From: an uncultured bacterium
Lineage (GTDB): Bacteria > Cyanobacteriota > Vampirovibrionia > Gastranaerophilales > Gastranaerophilaceae
NCBI GenBank assembly: GCA_947073645.1
Contig: CAMTMK010000010.1
Coordinates: forward strand, 1 to 64,000
DNA length: 64,000 nucleotides
Direction: 5' to 3'
Each line of letters starts with the position of its first letter. Within the stretch, counting starts at the first letter, position 1. Under the pieces are notes generated by a model. That model had not been told where the DNA came from. It saw nothing but the letters and a program-made list of their open reading frames with translations, and did not search any database. Made by a program: the position numbers and the translations under genes. Below, piece by piece: positions 50,340-58,732 of the stretch.

Positions 50340-50414
50340 AAGTAAGGTAAATTGAAATTAGAATAAAATTTTAATTCCGTTGCGGGTACGGAAACTCAGA
50401 AAGGCGGAAGTAAA

Positions 50415-52025
50415 ATGAGCAGTCTGCAGTTTCACAATGATTTAGACAGATTAATAGATGTTTTGCCTGACAAGGTCAGAAGGTACATCACCTATGAGAA
50501 AATGGAAGATGTTATCGAAATTGTTCTTGATATAGGGCGAACCCCTGAGATTAGACATGCAGGTGGTAAAATAGAGTATTTGGGTGACGAATTTGTCGTA
50601 GAAGATGATATTAATTATATAACTTGCAGGTTACAGGAGTTTACATCCGATAACCGTTCCGGAATTCCTGGAACACTTCACAGGATTAGTGCTATTAGAA
50701 ACAGGCAGGGTAAAATAATTGGTTTAACTTGTAGAATCGGTAGAGTTGTAACAGGAACTATTGCTTGTATTAAAGACATCTGTTTGATGAATAAGAGTAT
50801 TCTCTTTTTAGGGCGTCCGGGTGTTGGAAAAACTACTAAGTTAAGAGAAATTTCGAGATTGGTGGCTGATGAACTTGCCAAGCGCGTCGTTATAGTAGAT
50901 ACTTCAAACGAAATTGCGGGTGACGGTGATACTCCGCACCCTGCTATCGGTCATGCAAGGCGTATGCAGGTTACTCAGCCCGAGTTTCAAAAAGACATTA
51001 TGATTGAGGCTGTTGAAAATCACACTCCCGAAGTTATTGTTGTGGATGAAATTGGTACGGAAGCAGAAGCACAAGCTGCACGTACTATCGCAGAACGCGG
51101 GGTTATGTTGATTGCAACAGCTCATGGTAATAGTTTGGAAAACTTAATCAAAAACCCGACTTTATCTGATTTGGTCGGAGGTATTCAATCTGTTACATTG
51201 GGTGATGATGAAGCGAAACGCAGGGCTTCTCAAAAAACTGTTTTGGAAAGAGAAAAACAGCCGACTTTTGATGTTGTAATTGAAATTTTGGACAGAAATA
51301 CGCTTGCTGTCTATAAAGATACTGCAGAAGCTGTTGACTATATCTTGCGCGGATGGCCGATTAGACCCGAGATTAGAAAAGTTGATAAGACTTATGAAAC
51401 TCCGCAAAAAGAAGAACCAAAATTATCAGATATTCCAAAGGAAATTGACAAGCTTGAAAAGAAAATTGAACATAATACTGACAGTTTGAAGTTTTCTTTC
51501 TCAAGAGAAAAATATGTTGAAGATATAAAAACATCTTTCAAAAAGATTTATTTATATGCAGTTTCACGTACTATTGTCGAAAAGGTTATCGAGCGTTTGG
51601 ATTTGAATGCGGAAGTTACGCGAAGTATTGAAGATGCTGATATAGTAATTGCGCACAAAAATTTTGCCAAAGGCGGTGCTAAAGTTTTGAGTGTTGCAAA
51701 TGATTATCGTTTACAGATTTTCTATGTAAAAACCAATTCAATGGCTCAAATCCAGAAAGTTTTGAAAGAAGCTTTGGATATTGTGGAAACGTCAGAAACT
51801 TTGTGCGGATATTATGATGATGCAGAACGCGCTTTGGATGAGGCAAAAGCTGCGATTAATAAGATATTGGCGGGTGAAAAGGATGTTGAATTAACTCCTC
51901 AAAACCAACATATCAGAAAGCTGCAACATGAACTTGTAGAACAGCATAATTTGGAAAGCAAATCTATCGGTGAAGGCAACAACCGCCACTTAAAAATCGT
52001 TGGTGGAAAAGATTTTCATCAATAG
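50415..52025 (+). CDS. Ycf45-like AAA ATPase with C-terminal R3H domain
   Basis: A 536-residue protein of the SpoIIIAA/Ycf45 family found in cyanobacteria and some plastid genomes. Residues about 10-110 form the family N-domain. Walker A GRPGVGKTTKL is near 135-145 and Walker B EVIVVDEIGTEAE near 209-221, followed by sensor segment TAHGNSLENL. Residues 495-530 (RKLQHELVEQHNLESKSIGE plus NNRHLKIVGG) match an R3H domain, which binds single-stranded nucleic acid. The cellular role is not established. Repeat C starts directly at the stop codon. This gene is one of the better hints for a cyanobacteria-related host. Confidence 0.88.
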   Translation: MSSLQFHNDLDRLIDVLPDKVRRYITYEKMEDVIEIVLDIGRTPEIRHAGGKIEYLGDEFVVEDDINYITCRLQEFTSDNRSGIPGTLHRISAIRNRQGKIIGLTCRIGRVVTGTIACIKDICLMNKSILFLGRPGVGKTTKLREISRLVADELAKRVVIVDTSNEIAGDGDTPHPAIGHARRMQVTQPEFQKDIMIEAVENHTPEVIVVDEIGTEAEAQAARTIAERGVMLIATAHGNSLENLIKNPTLSDLVGGIQSVTLGDDEAKRRASQKTVLEREKQPTFDVVIEILDRNTLAVYKDTAEAVDYILRGWPIRPEIRKVDKTYETPQKEEPKLSDIPKEIDKLEKKIEHNTDSLKFSFSREKYVEDIKTSFKKIYLYAVSRTIVEKVIERLDLNAEVTRSIEDADIVIAHKNFAKGGAKVLSVANDYRLQIFYVKTNSMAQIQKVLKEALDIVETSETLCGYYDDAERALDEAKAAINKILAGEKDVELTPQNQHIRKLQHELVEQHNLESKSIGEGNNRHLKIVGGKDFHQ

Positions 52026-52033
52026 TTCTAATA

Positions 52034-52161
52034 CCTCGCTCGGCTTTCCTGCGCCTCGCGTTAAATGCCACCGTTCGCGTTTGTGGGCAAAAGCGCGGTT
52101 TCGCCCACAAACGCTCAACTCTCAAATTGTTACACAATTTTCGTGGCTCTGCTCGGCTTGG
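52034..52161 (-). repeat. GC-rich dispersed repeat, copy C, with 12-bp hairpin
   Basis: It contains CTCGCGTTAAATGCCACC at one end and GGCTCTGCTCGGC at the other, matching the ends of copies A and B. Between them GCGTTTGTGGGC and GCCCACAAACGC form a perfect 12-bp stem with a 14-base loop. Base composition is far from the AT-rich surroundings. It begins nine bases after the stop of the Ycf45-like gene. Confidence 0.55.
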
Positions 52162-52163
52162 AC

Positions 52164-52192
52164 TTGACAAAGAAGAGAAAATCGTAAATAAT
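52164..52192 (+). promoter_or_regulatory. Promoter for a putative antisense RNA
   Basis: TTGACA, 17 bases, AATAAT. The predicted +1 near 52199 falls on the first base of a long hairpin. The RNA would run opposite to the 24-codon ORF at 52251-52325. Confidence 0.65.
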
Positions 52193-52198
52193 GTGAAT

Positions 52199-52254
52199 AT
52201 AGGGAAAGAACCCTAAGAGGGTCTAGTCTCTTAAGGTTCTTCTTAACTCCCTAT
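52199..52254. ncRNA. Long stem-loop: 5' end of antisense RNA or toxin mRNA 3' end
   Basis: The outer stem is ATAGGGA / TCCCTAT. The inner stem is AAGAACCCTAAGAG / CTCTTAAGGTTCTT, with one G-T pair and an asymmetric bulge. On the plus strand it would be the 5' structure of the RNA from the 52164 promoter; on the minus strand it would end the small-peptide mRNA. Boundaries are predictions. Confidence 0.5.
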
Positions 52255-52325
52255 TTAAGTAGTTTAAGTGCTATGATTATCGCTAAGATAAGCCATAGCG
52301 CTTTTTCAGTTATACTGAATTCCAC
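52251..52325 (-). CDS. 24-residue hydrophobic peptide, type I toxin-like
   Basis: GTG at 52325 to TAG encodes MEFSITEKALWLILAIIIAL followed by KLLK: one membrane helix with Lys at the end, the layout of type I toxins. It is preceded at eight bases by AGAAAGGAGGTGAT, a 14-base perfect complement of the 16S rRNA 3' end, far stronger than other sites in the window. A strong opposing promoter is at 52164. The peptide is too short for the ORF track. It has no close similarity to a toxin I can name, so the call rests on architecture. Confidence 0.6.
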   Translation of the reverse strand: MEFSITEKALWLILAIIIALKLLK

Positions 52326-52400
52326 AGTTATCACCTCCTTTCTGACCAATTTCTCTTAACAAGTGTGTGTCAGCTTTCGGTGAGCGGGAGCTTACCCTAA

Positions 52401-52610
52401 TTATTTGCGTTTTTTGAACTCTATATCATAGCCAAGGATATCAGCGATCTGGCGAATTTCACGGTATCTTATAGTTTCGTTTTTTAGCTTTTGAGAAAGA
52501 CTGCTCATAGCAGTACGTTTGTTTTCCGTTTTATATAATATGCTTGCTATTTCTGTCATGGTTTTAGCTTCTTTAGCAAGTAATGATTTTATTTCGTCTT
52601 TAATTCCCAT
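52401..52610 (-). CDS. Short HTH-like regulator of mobile-element type
   Basis: A 69-residue protein: MTEIASILYKTENKRTAMSS and LSQKLKNETIRYREIRQIAD followed by ILGYDIEF. This pattern (MTE.A..L......S.LS.KL...T..Y.E...IADILGY.IE) is common in small helix-turn-helix proteins of phages and integrative elements. It lies upstream of the small-peptide gene on the same strand and diverges from a 59-codon gene across an operator-like palindrome, so it is probably the local repressor. Confidence 0.7.
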   Translation of the reverse strand: MGIKDEIKSLLAKEAKTMTEIASILYKTENKRTAMSSLSQKLKNETIRYREIRQIADILGYDIEFKKRK

Positions 52611-52628
52611 ATTCTTATGATAATATAC

Positions 52629-52657
52629 TTGACAACTTTTGCATATTATTGTATAAC
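52629..52657 (+). promoter_or_regulatory. Promoter of the 59-codon gene
   Basis: TTGACA, 17 bases, TATAAC; predicted +1 near 52664, inside the adjacent palindrome. A second TATAAT at 52698-52703 is an alternative. Confidence 0.6.
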
Positions 52658-52659
52658 AT

Positions 52660-52677
52660 GTTTATAAAAATATAAAC
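52660..52677. promoter_or_regulatory. Operator-like palindrome GTTTATA-AAAA-TATAAAC
   Basis: A perfect 7-bp inverted repeat with a 4-base centre. A further TATAAAC half-site is at 52691-52697. It covers the predicted start of transcription of the divergent 59-codon gene. Confidence 0.6.
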
Positions 52678-52719
52678 AAGATAATATTTTTATAAACTAT
52701 AATAAAGAAAGGTGAAGCT

Positions 52720-52899
52720 ATGGAAACAAAAGATGTGGTAATTAAGAAATTTGAAAAAAGAATTGATGGACTGAGAAATACAATGATACAAAATATTTGT
52801 GATCTCCAAGAGATACTGAACGAAATGGATAATTCACTGAATATTATCAGTTATCTTTCATATTTGAAGGAAGATTTAACAAAAAAAGACGGAGTTTAA
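52720..52899 (+). CDS. 59-residue helical protein, unknown
   Basis: This ORF falls just below the track's cut-off. ATG 52720 to TAA encodes a soluble, mostly helical chain: METKDVVIKKFEKRIDGLRN leads into LQEILNEMDNSLNIISYLSYL, probably a short coiled coil. An AAAGG ribosome site precedes the ATG, and a perfect terminator overlaps the stop codon. It is divergent from the HTH gene and shares the operator region, so they form one unit. I do not recognise a family. Confidence 0.65.
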   Translation: METKDVVIKKFEKRIDGLRNTMIQNICDLQEILNEMDNSLNIISYLSYLKEDLTKKDGV

Positions 52900-52914
52900 A
52901 AACTCCGTCTTTTT
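52883..52914 (+). terminator. Terminator of the 59-codon gene
   Basis: AAAAAGACGGAGTTT / AAACTCCGTCTTTTT overlaps the TAA stop. It may also stop ppdK transcripts from the other side only weakly. Confidence 0.88.
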
Positions 52915-52931
52915 AGTTTATGTGCGTAGCA

Positions 52932-55577
52932 CTATTTTTTTTCAACAACTGCTTGAGCTGCTGCAAGTCTTGCTTGTGGTAATCTGAATGGTGAGCAAGA
53001 TACATAATCCAAACCAATTCTGTCACAGAATTTTACTGAATCAGGATCGCCGCCGTGTTCACCGCAAACACCGCCAACTAGTGCAGAGTTTACTTTTTTA
53101 CCTTTTTCCATAGACATTTCGATTAATTGTCCAACACCTTTTGTATCAAGTGTTTCGAATGGGTTAGAAGGTAAGATTTTTTGTTCAACATATCTGTTCA
53201 AGAATTTACCTTCAGCATCGTCACGTGAGTAACCGAATGTCATTTGTGTTAAGTCGTTTGTACCGAATGAGAAGAATTCTGCGTATTCAGCGATTTCATC
53301 AGCAGTTAAAGCTGCACGAGGAATTTCAATCATTGTACCGAATTTGTACTCAACTTCAACACCTTTTTCAGTCATAACTTCTTTTGCTACACGAACTAAG
53401 ATTTCTTTAGCAACTTTAAGTTCGTTTACGTGACCGATAAGAGGAATCATTACCCAAGGTTTAACAGCAACACCTTCTTTTTTCAAGTCACAGCAAGCTT
53501 CGAAGATTGCTCTTACTTGCATTTCGTTGATTTCAGGGTAAGTCAAACCTAAACGGCATCCTCTCAAGCCCATCATTGGGTTAGATTCTGACAAACCTTC
53601 TACGATGTGAAGCATTTCTTCTTTTTCAGAAGCGTCTTTGCCTTGAGCTTTAAGAGTTGCAACTTCAGCGATTAAGTCTTCTTTAGAAGGCAAGAATTCG
53701 TGAAGCGGCGGGTCTAAAAGTCTTACTGTAAGCGGTTTGTCGCCTAAAGCTTTGAACATTGCATAGAAGTCAGAATATTGCATTGGAAGAAGTTTTGCTA
53801 ATGCTTCTTTTCTTGCTTCAGGAGTACCTGCAATAATCATTTTTTGTACCCAAGGAAGTCTGTCCGGATCCATGAACATGTGTTCTGTACGGCACAAACC
53901 AACACCTTCAGCACCGAATTTCAAAGCGTTTTCGATATCTTTAGGAGTATCAGCGTTAGCTTCAACTTTCATTCTCTTGATTTCGTCAACCCATCCGAAG
54001 AATGTATTCCAGTTATCATCAATTTTAGCTTCTACAAGTTTAACAGCGCCTTCCATAACGATACCTTTACCACCGTCAAGAGAGATGATTTCGTCTTTGC
54101 GGTAAACTTTTCCGTCACAGCCTGTTAAAGTTTCGTTAACCAAGTCGATTTTCAAGTCTTCACAACCTGAAACGCAAGGTTTACCCATACCTTTAGCAAC
54201 TACAGCTGCGTGAGATGTAGCACCGCCGCGAAGAGTTAATACACCTTGAGAAACTGCCATACCGTGAATATCATCAGGACAAGTTTCTACACGAACAAGG
54301 ATAACTTTTTCACCTGCTTCACCGCGTTGAGCTGCTTCTTCAGTATCGAATACGATTTTACCTACAGCAGCACCCGGAGATGCGTTTACACCGTTACAAA
54401 TTTTGTGTGCTTCTGCCAATGCTTTGTCATCGAAGCAAGGTAAAAGGATTTGGTTTACAGAATATGGGTCAACAAGCTGGATAGCACGTTCTTTTGTGAT
54501 GATTCCTTCTTTTTCCATTTCAACTGCAATTCTGATAGCAGCAGCTGCTGTTCTTTTACCGTTACGAGTTTGCAAAATCCACAATTTACCTTTTTCAATT
54601 GTGAATTCCATATCTTGAACATCTTTGTAACCTAATTCAAGTTTTTTAGCAATATCAACATATTGTCTGTATAAGTCAGGCATTTCTGTTTCAAGTTCTT
54701 CGATAGGTTTCGGAGTTCTGATACCAGCAACAACATCTTCACCTTGAGCGTTTGTTAAGTATTCACCGTAGAATTTGTTTTCGCCTGTAGCAGGGTTACG
54801 AGTGAACGAAACACCTGTAGCACAGTCGTCGCCCATGTTTCCGAATACCATTGTTTGAACGTTAACTGCAGTACCGAAGTTGTGGTCGATTTTATTCATG
54901 TTTCTGTAAGCAATTGCACGAGGAATGTTCCAAGATCTGAATACTGCTTCAATAGCTTCTTGCAATTGAACGTATGGGTCTTGAGGGAATTCTTTGCCTG
55001 TAACTTCTTTAATAATGTTTTTGTATACAGGGATTAAAGATTTCAAACCTTCAGCAGAAATTTTTGTATCTTCTTTAACGCCTTCACGTTCTTTAACTTT
55101 TTCAAGTTCTGATTCGAAGTATTTTTGTCTGTCCATTTCCCAAGCTACAGAACCGAACATTGTCAAAAATCTTCTGTATGAGTCGTAGCAGAAACGAGGA
55201 TTGTTAGTAAGCTTAATCATAGCTTCAACAGTTTGGTCGTTCAAACCTAAATTTAAGATAGTTTCCATCATACCGGGCATTGAAAGTCTTGCACCTGAAC
55301 GTACAGAAACTAAAAGTGGATTTTCGCTGTCGCCGAATTTTTTGCCTGTTTGTGCTTCAATATCTTTCAATGCAGTTTTAACTTCATCCATCAAACCTGC
55401 AGGCATTTTATTTCCGTGATTAATATAATCCATACAAGTTTCTGTAGTGATTGTTAATCCCGGAGGAACGGGTAGTCCTAAATTAGTCATTTCAGCAAGG
55501 TTAGCACCTTTACCGCCCAAAAGATTGCGCATATCGGCGTTGCCCTCTCTGAACAACCATACTCGTTTTTCTGTCAT
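52932..55577 (-). CDS. ppdK: Pyruvate, phosphate dikinase
   Basis: This 881-residue enzyme interconverts pyruvate, ATP and Pi with PEP, AMP and PPi. The N-terminal nucleotide-binding domain starts GGKGANLAEMTNLGLPVPPG. The swivelling His domain carries GGATSHAAVVAKGMGKPCVSG. The C-terminal PEP/pyruvate barrel has GLCRTEHMF and the active-site VCGEHGGDP. Size is typical. With ferredoxin-dependent oxidoreductases nearby it suggests PPi-linked glycolysis. It has its own AAAGGAG site and an extended -10 (TGGTACAAT) near the end of the 77-residue gene. Confidence 0.98.
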   Translation of the reverse strand: MTEKRVWLFREGNADMRNLLGGKGANLAEMTNLGLPVPPGLTITTETCMDYINHGNKMPAGLMDEVKTALKDIEAQTGKKFGDSENPLLVSVRSGARLSMPGMMETILNLGLNDQTVEAMIKLTNNPRFCYDSYRRFLTMFGSVAWEMDRQKYFESELEKVKEREGVKEDTKISAEGLKSLIPVYKNIIKEVTGKEFPQDPYVQLQEAIEAVFRSWNIPRAIAYRNMNKIDHNFGTAVNVQTMVFGNMGDDCATGVSFTRNPATGENKFYGEYLTNAQGEDVVAGIRTPKPIEELETEMPDLYRQYVDIAKKLELGYKDVQDMEFTIEKGKLWILQTRNGKRTAAAAIRIAVEMEKEGIITKERAIQLVDPYSVNQILLPCFDDKALAEAHKICNGVNASPGAAVGKIVFDTEEAAQRGEAGEKVILVRVETCPDDIHGMAVSQGVLTLRGGATSHAAVVAKGMGKPCVSGCEDLKIDLVNETLTGCDGKVYRKDEIISLDGGKGIVMEGAVKLVEAKIDDNWNTFFGWVDEIKRMKVEANADTPKDIENALKFGAEGVGLCRTEHMFMDPDRLPWVQKMIIAGTPEARKEALAKLLPMQYSDFYAMFKALGDKPLTVRLLDPPLHEFLPSKEDLIAEVATLKAQGKDASEKEEMLHIVEGLSESNPMMGLRGCRLGLTYPEINEMQVRAIFEACCDLKKEGVAVKPWVMIPLIGHVNELKVAKEILVRVAKEVMTEKGVEVEYKFGTMIEIPRAALTADEIAEYAEFFSFGTNDLTQMTFGYSRDDAEGKFLNRYVEQKILPSNPFETLDTKGVGQLIEMSMEKGKKVNSALVGGVCGEHGGDPDSVKFCDRIGLDYVSCSPFRLPQARLAAAQAVVEKK

Positions 55578-55645
55578 AGTAAATTCTCCTTTTTTCTTAC
55601 AGAATTATCTTCTTTTCTATAAGAAAAATTGTACCATGAACATGA

Positions 55646-55879
55646 TTATTTGCTACTAAAATAATCGCAAATCAAAACTTTCTTGCGCGGAAGTAAGTTT
55701 TTAAGCCCGTCGATAAATTTGTTTTTGTCCAGATTTTCTAATTCTTTTTTTAGGATAGCTTTTTCAAGAACGACTTTATTATACAAATCTGAGCACACAG
55801 AACTTTTGTCAATGTGTTCTTTTAATTTAGCTAATTGAATCTCTTTTTCTCTAATGGATTTTATCAATTCGTTTTTCAC
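55646..55879 (-). CDS. Small coiled-coil protein, unknown
   Basis: A 77-residue Lys/Glu/Leu-rich protein: KSIREKEIQLAKLKEHIDKS and LEKAILKKELENLDKN are amphipathic helices, followed by a basic LLPRKKVLICDYF tail. The start is GTG with AGAGGT five bases upstream. It lies between the kor operon and ppdK. No function is recognised. Confidence 0.65.
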   Translation of the reverse strand: MKNELIKSIREKEIQLAKLKEHIDKSSVCSDLYNKVVLEKAILKKELENLDKNKFIDGLKNLLPRKKVLICDYFSSK

Positions 55880-55954
55880 TATAGACCTCTTTGTACTTTA
55901 TCAGGATATAGCCTATTGTAAATTTATAAATCGACTTTTTAGTTGATTTCGGCA

Positions 55955-56500
55955 TTAAACATGCAATAAATCATACTCATAACCTATTTTTAGAGCTTTC
56001 ATATTTAGCGGTAACAAATTCTTTCTGTGCGGTGGAAGAACCGTATCGAGTGCTTTTTCGATGATTTCAAGATTTAATAATCCGCTTGCTTTGGCAAGAA
56101 CTCCTAATGCAAGTATATTAGCCATTCTTACATTTCCCAGCTCATCGGCTGATTTTGTAATTGGTGCAAATACATATTTTATATCAGAACGGGTTTTTGC
56201 TTCTTTTACAAGAGTGGAATTTGCAATCATGCATCCGCCTTGTTTTATTTTTGGTAAAAATCTGTCGAAAGATGCTTGGTTTAGCGCAACTACAAAATCT
56301 GCATCAGCTTTATTAACTTCTGATACTTCATCGTCACTCATAACGATTTCGCAATTTACTGTTCCTCCGCGCATTTCAGCACCATATGAAGGATACCAGG
56401 TTACGTTTTTATCTGAAAGCATAAATGCGTTAGCAAGCACTTCACCTGCCAATAATACGCCTTGTCCGCCAAATCCTGCTATTATAAAATTTCTTTCCAT
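55955..56500 (-). CDS. korC: 2-oxoacid:ferredoxin oxidoreductase, gamma subunit
   Basis: A 181-residue KorC/PorC-type subunit with the opening GFGGQGVLLAGEVLANAFM and the SYGAEMRGGTVNCEIVMSD and MANILALGVLAKASGLL motifs. It completes the enzyme that oxidises a 2-oxoacid with CoA and reduces ferredoxin. It is separated from korB by 165 bp, longer than other gaps in the operon. The exact substrate (2-oxoglutarate or branched-chain oxoacid) is not decided. Confidence 0.93.
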   Translation of the reverse strand: MERNFIIAGFGGQGVLLAGEVLANAFMLSDKNVTWYPSYGAEMRGGTVNCEIVMSDDEVSEVNKADADFVVALNQASFDRFLPKIKQGGCMIANSTLVKEAKTRSDIKYVFAPITKSADELGNVRMANILALGVLAKASGLLNLEIIEKALDTVLPPHRKNLLPLNMKALKIGYEYDLLHV

Positions 56501-56665
56501 TTTTTTACACCACAGCTTACGATTATCGTAATGCCGCCTTTCATATATATTCTTGTTTTCTTATATGTCACTTTATGACCGGCTTTGTTCTACTAATGCA
56601 CTCGGGTATCAGATTAAATTTGTTTTATCTCCCTGATATTTGTCCCTCGCATCTGTTTTGCTTTA

Positions 56666-57415
56666 TCAGTTTTGAGTTTGATCCTTATAAATACCCGGTT
56701 TAAATACCTGCATCATTTCATTTCTTACTCTGTCATGTGCTTGTTCCGGTGTCATTTTCCAGTTTGTCGGGCAGGTTGAAAGTATTTCTACAAACCCGAA
56801 ACCTAAACCTTTGATTTGAACTTCAAAAGCCTTTTTGATTGCCTGTTTTGCTTTTCTGATGTTTGCAACCGTATCCAATGAAACTCTTGCAGAAAATGCT
56901 GTTCCGTCGCAAAGTGCCATGTGTTCTGCAATTTTAATCGGGTAACCGTAATATTCAAGATTTCTGCCTGTTGGGGAAGTTGTTGTTTTTTGTCCGACAA
57001 GTGTTGTAGGACCTAACTGACCGCCTGTCATGCCGTAAGTTGTGTTGTTAATACATATTGCAGAGAGATTTTCACCTCTTAGTGCTGCGTGCATGCTTTC
57101 TGCAAGTCCGATTGATGCAAAGTCGCCGTCACCTTGATATGTAAATACAAACTTGTCAGGCTGAGCTCTTTTTACACCAGTTGCAACGGCTAAAGCTCTT
57201 CCATGCGGTGCTTCTATAGCGTCAACATTTAAAAAGTCATATGCTGTAACCGAGCAACCGATTGCAGCTGTAAGGATTGCATTATCTTTTAATCCCAATT
57301 CATCCAAAACTTCTGCAACAAGTCTTACTGCAACACCATGGTCACAGCCCGGGCAGAATGAAAATTTTGTGTTTTCTCTTAAAGATTTTGGTAATTTAAA
57401 TACTTGTGTCGCCAT
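56666..57415 (-). CDS. korB: 2-oxoacid:ferredoxin oxidoreductase, beta (TPP) subunit
   Basis: This 249-residue subunit binds thiamine diphosphate: FCPGCDHGVAVRL near the start and the TPP/Mg motif GDGDFASIGLAESMHAALRG ending in CINNTTYGMTGGQ. It overlaps korA by one base (TAATG). The 165-bp gap after it, before korC, contains a TATCAG/CTGATA inverted repeat that may be a processing or attenuation hairpin. Confidence 0.95.
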   Translation of the reverse strand: MATQVFKLPKSLRENTKFSFCPGCDHGVAVRLVAEVLDELGLKDNAILTAAIGCSVTAYDFLNVDAIEAPHGRALAVATGVKRAQPDKFVFTYQGDGDFASIGLAESMHAALRGENLSAICINNTTYGMTGGQLGPTTLVGQKTTTSPTGRNLEYYGYPIKIAEHMALCDGTAFSARVSLDTVANIRKAKQAIKKAFEVQIKGLGFGFVEILSTCPTNWKMTPEQAHDRVRNEMMQVFKPGIYKDQTQN

Positions 57416-58482
57416 TACAGCACCTCAATTCTTGAAACAATTTCATCAGCAGACGGCGGAGCGCCTACACCTTTGTTTATAAGTTCAACAGGGCATGTGC
57501 CGTTAACGGCAAGTCTTACGTCGTTAACCATTTGACCCATATTAACTTCTACTGTTATAAACTTTTTAACTTTTTCAGAAAGTTCTGCAAGTCTTTTTGA
57601 CGGGAATGGGAACAGGGTGATTGGTCTGAAAAATCCTGCTTTAATTCCTTTTTCTCTAAGTTTTTTCATTGCAGTTTTAACGTTTCTTGAAGTGCTTCCA
57701 AAGCTTACAAGAATAATATCAGCATCTTCTGTGTTAATTTCTTCCCATTCGGTTTCATTATCTTCGATAGCTTTATATTTTGCATAAAGTTTATCTAAGA
57801 ACTTACATTGATTGTCGGCTAACGGCGCATATGAACGGATAACTCTGCCGTCTCTACCTTTTGCACCTGTTAATGCCCAATCAGAATTATCGATTTTCGG
57901 GTAAGGATATTCGCCAAATTCAACTGGTTCCATCATTTGTCCCAATAAACCGTCTGCAAGTAATACTGTCGGGTTTTTGTATTTGTGAGCTAAATAGAAA
58001 GCTTTGTAGGTTAAATCAACGCATTCCTGAACTGTTGACGGGGCAAGAACAATAAGTTTATAATCGCCGTTTCCGCCGCCTTTTGTAGATTGGAAATAAT
58101 CGCCTTGAGAAGGATAAATATTTCCTAAACCCGGACCGCCTCTCATAACGCTTACCAATACAACGGGGAGTTCATCTGCTGTTGCGTAAGATAAAGCTTC
58201 CTGCATCAATGCAACGGCGCATGATGAAGATGATGTCATGGCTTTTGCACCTGTTGAACATGCTCCCAAAACCATATTAATTGCGGCAAGTTCGCTTTCT
58301 GCAGAAACGTAAGCTCGTTTCAATTCCTGCATTTTACCGCTCATAAATTCTCCGATTTCACTCTGCGGTGTAATAGGATAGCCAAAATAGCAATCACATC
58401 CTGCAATTACCGAAGCGTTTGCAATTGCGTAATTTCCTTTTGTTAAAACTTTTTTATTTGTACCGCAACATACGGTTCCCAT
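57415..58482 (-). CDS. korA: 2-oxoacid:ferredoxin oxidoreductase, alpha subunit
   Basis: A 355-residue subunit with the pyrimidine-binding domain (YPITPQSEIGEFMS; SSSCAVALMQEALSYA; RGGPGLGNIYPSQGDYF) and the transketolase C-like domain (RPITLFPFPSKRLAELSE). This length, without a fused gamma domain, fits KorA/VorB. It is second in the operon after the ferredoxin gene. Confidence 0.95.
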   Translation of the reverse strand: MGTVCCGTNKKVLTKGNYAIANASVIAGCDCYFGYPITPQSEIGEFMSGKMQELKRAYVSAESELAAINMVLGACSTGAKAMTSSSSCAVALMQEALSYATADELPVVLVSVMRGGPGLGNIYPSQGDYFQSTKGGGNGDYKLIVLAPSTVQECVDLTYKAFYLAHKYKNPTVLLADGLLGQMMEPVEFGEYPYPKIDNSDWALTGAKGRDGRVIRSYAPLADNQCKFLDKLYAKYKAIEDNETEWEEINTEDADIILVSFGSTSRNVKTAMKKLREKGIKAGFFRPITLFPFPSKRLAELSEKVKKFITVEVNMGQMVNDVRLAVNGTCPVELINKGVGAPPSADEIVSRIEVL

Positions 58483-58519
58483 AGCATTTACCTTTCTTTA
58501 TTTCCAAAACCTAATGTGG

Positions 58520-58732
58520 CTACGTGCGTAGCACCTCCGTAATCGCTAAATCTGGACATCTTGCTGCACACATTGCGCACCCCAAGCATTCATTGTTCGG
58601 GTCGCAGAATTCTACAACGTGATTGCCCAGAGCGTTTGTTTCCTGTCCAATTTTAATTAGTTTTTTCGGGCATTCGCTAACACATAAGTAACATGCCTTA
58701 CATTTATTTTTATCTATCTTTATATAGCTCAT
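58520..58732 (-). CDS. korD: 2x[4Fe-4S] ferredoxin subunit
   Basis: This 70-residue protein has two cluster motifs, CKACYLCVSECP and CLGCAMCAARCP. It is the delta subunit or electron acceptor of the oxidoreductase. It is the first gene of the operon, with AGGGGAA before the ATG, 37 bp ahead of korA. Confidence 0.94.
   Translation of the reverse strand: MSYIKIDKNKCKACYLCVSECPKKLIKIGQETNALGNHVVEFCDPNNECLGCAMCAARCPDLAITEVLRT

Noticed and set aside
56489-56555. 20-codon ORF (MKGGITIIVSCG...) overlapping the korC start
   Set aside because: There is no ribosome site, it overlaps korC in another frame, and nothing suggests selection on the codons.
52922-58534. GTGCGTAGCAC at the stop codons of both ppdK (52922-52932) and korD (58524-58534)
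   Set aside because: An 11-base match is expected many times by chance in 64 kb, and the surroundings do not match.
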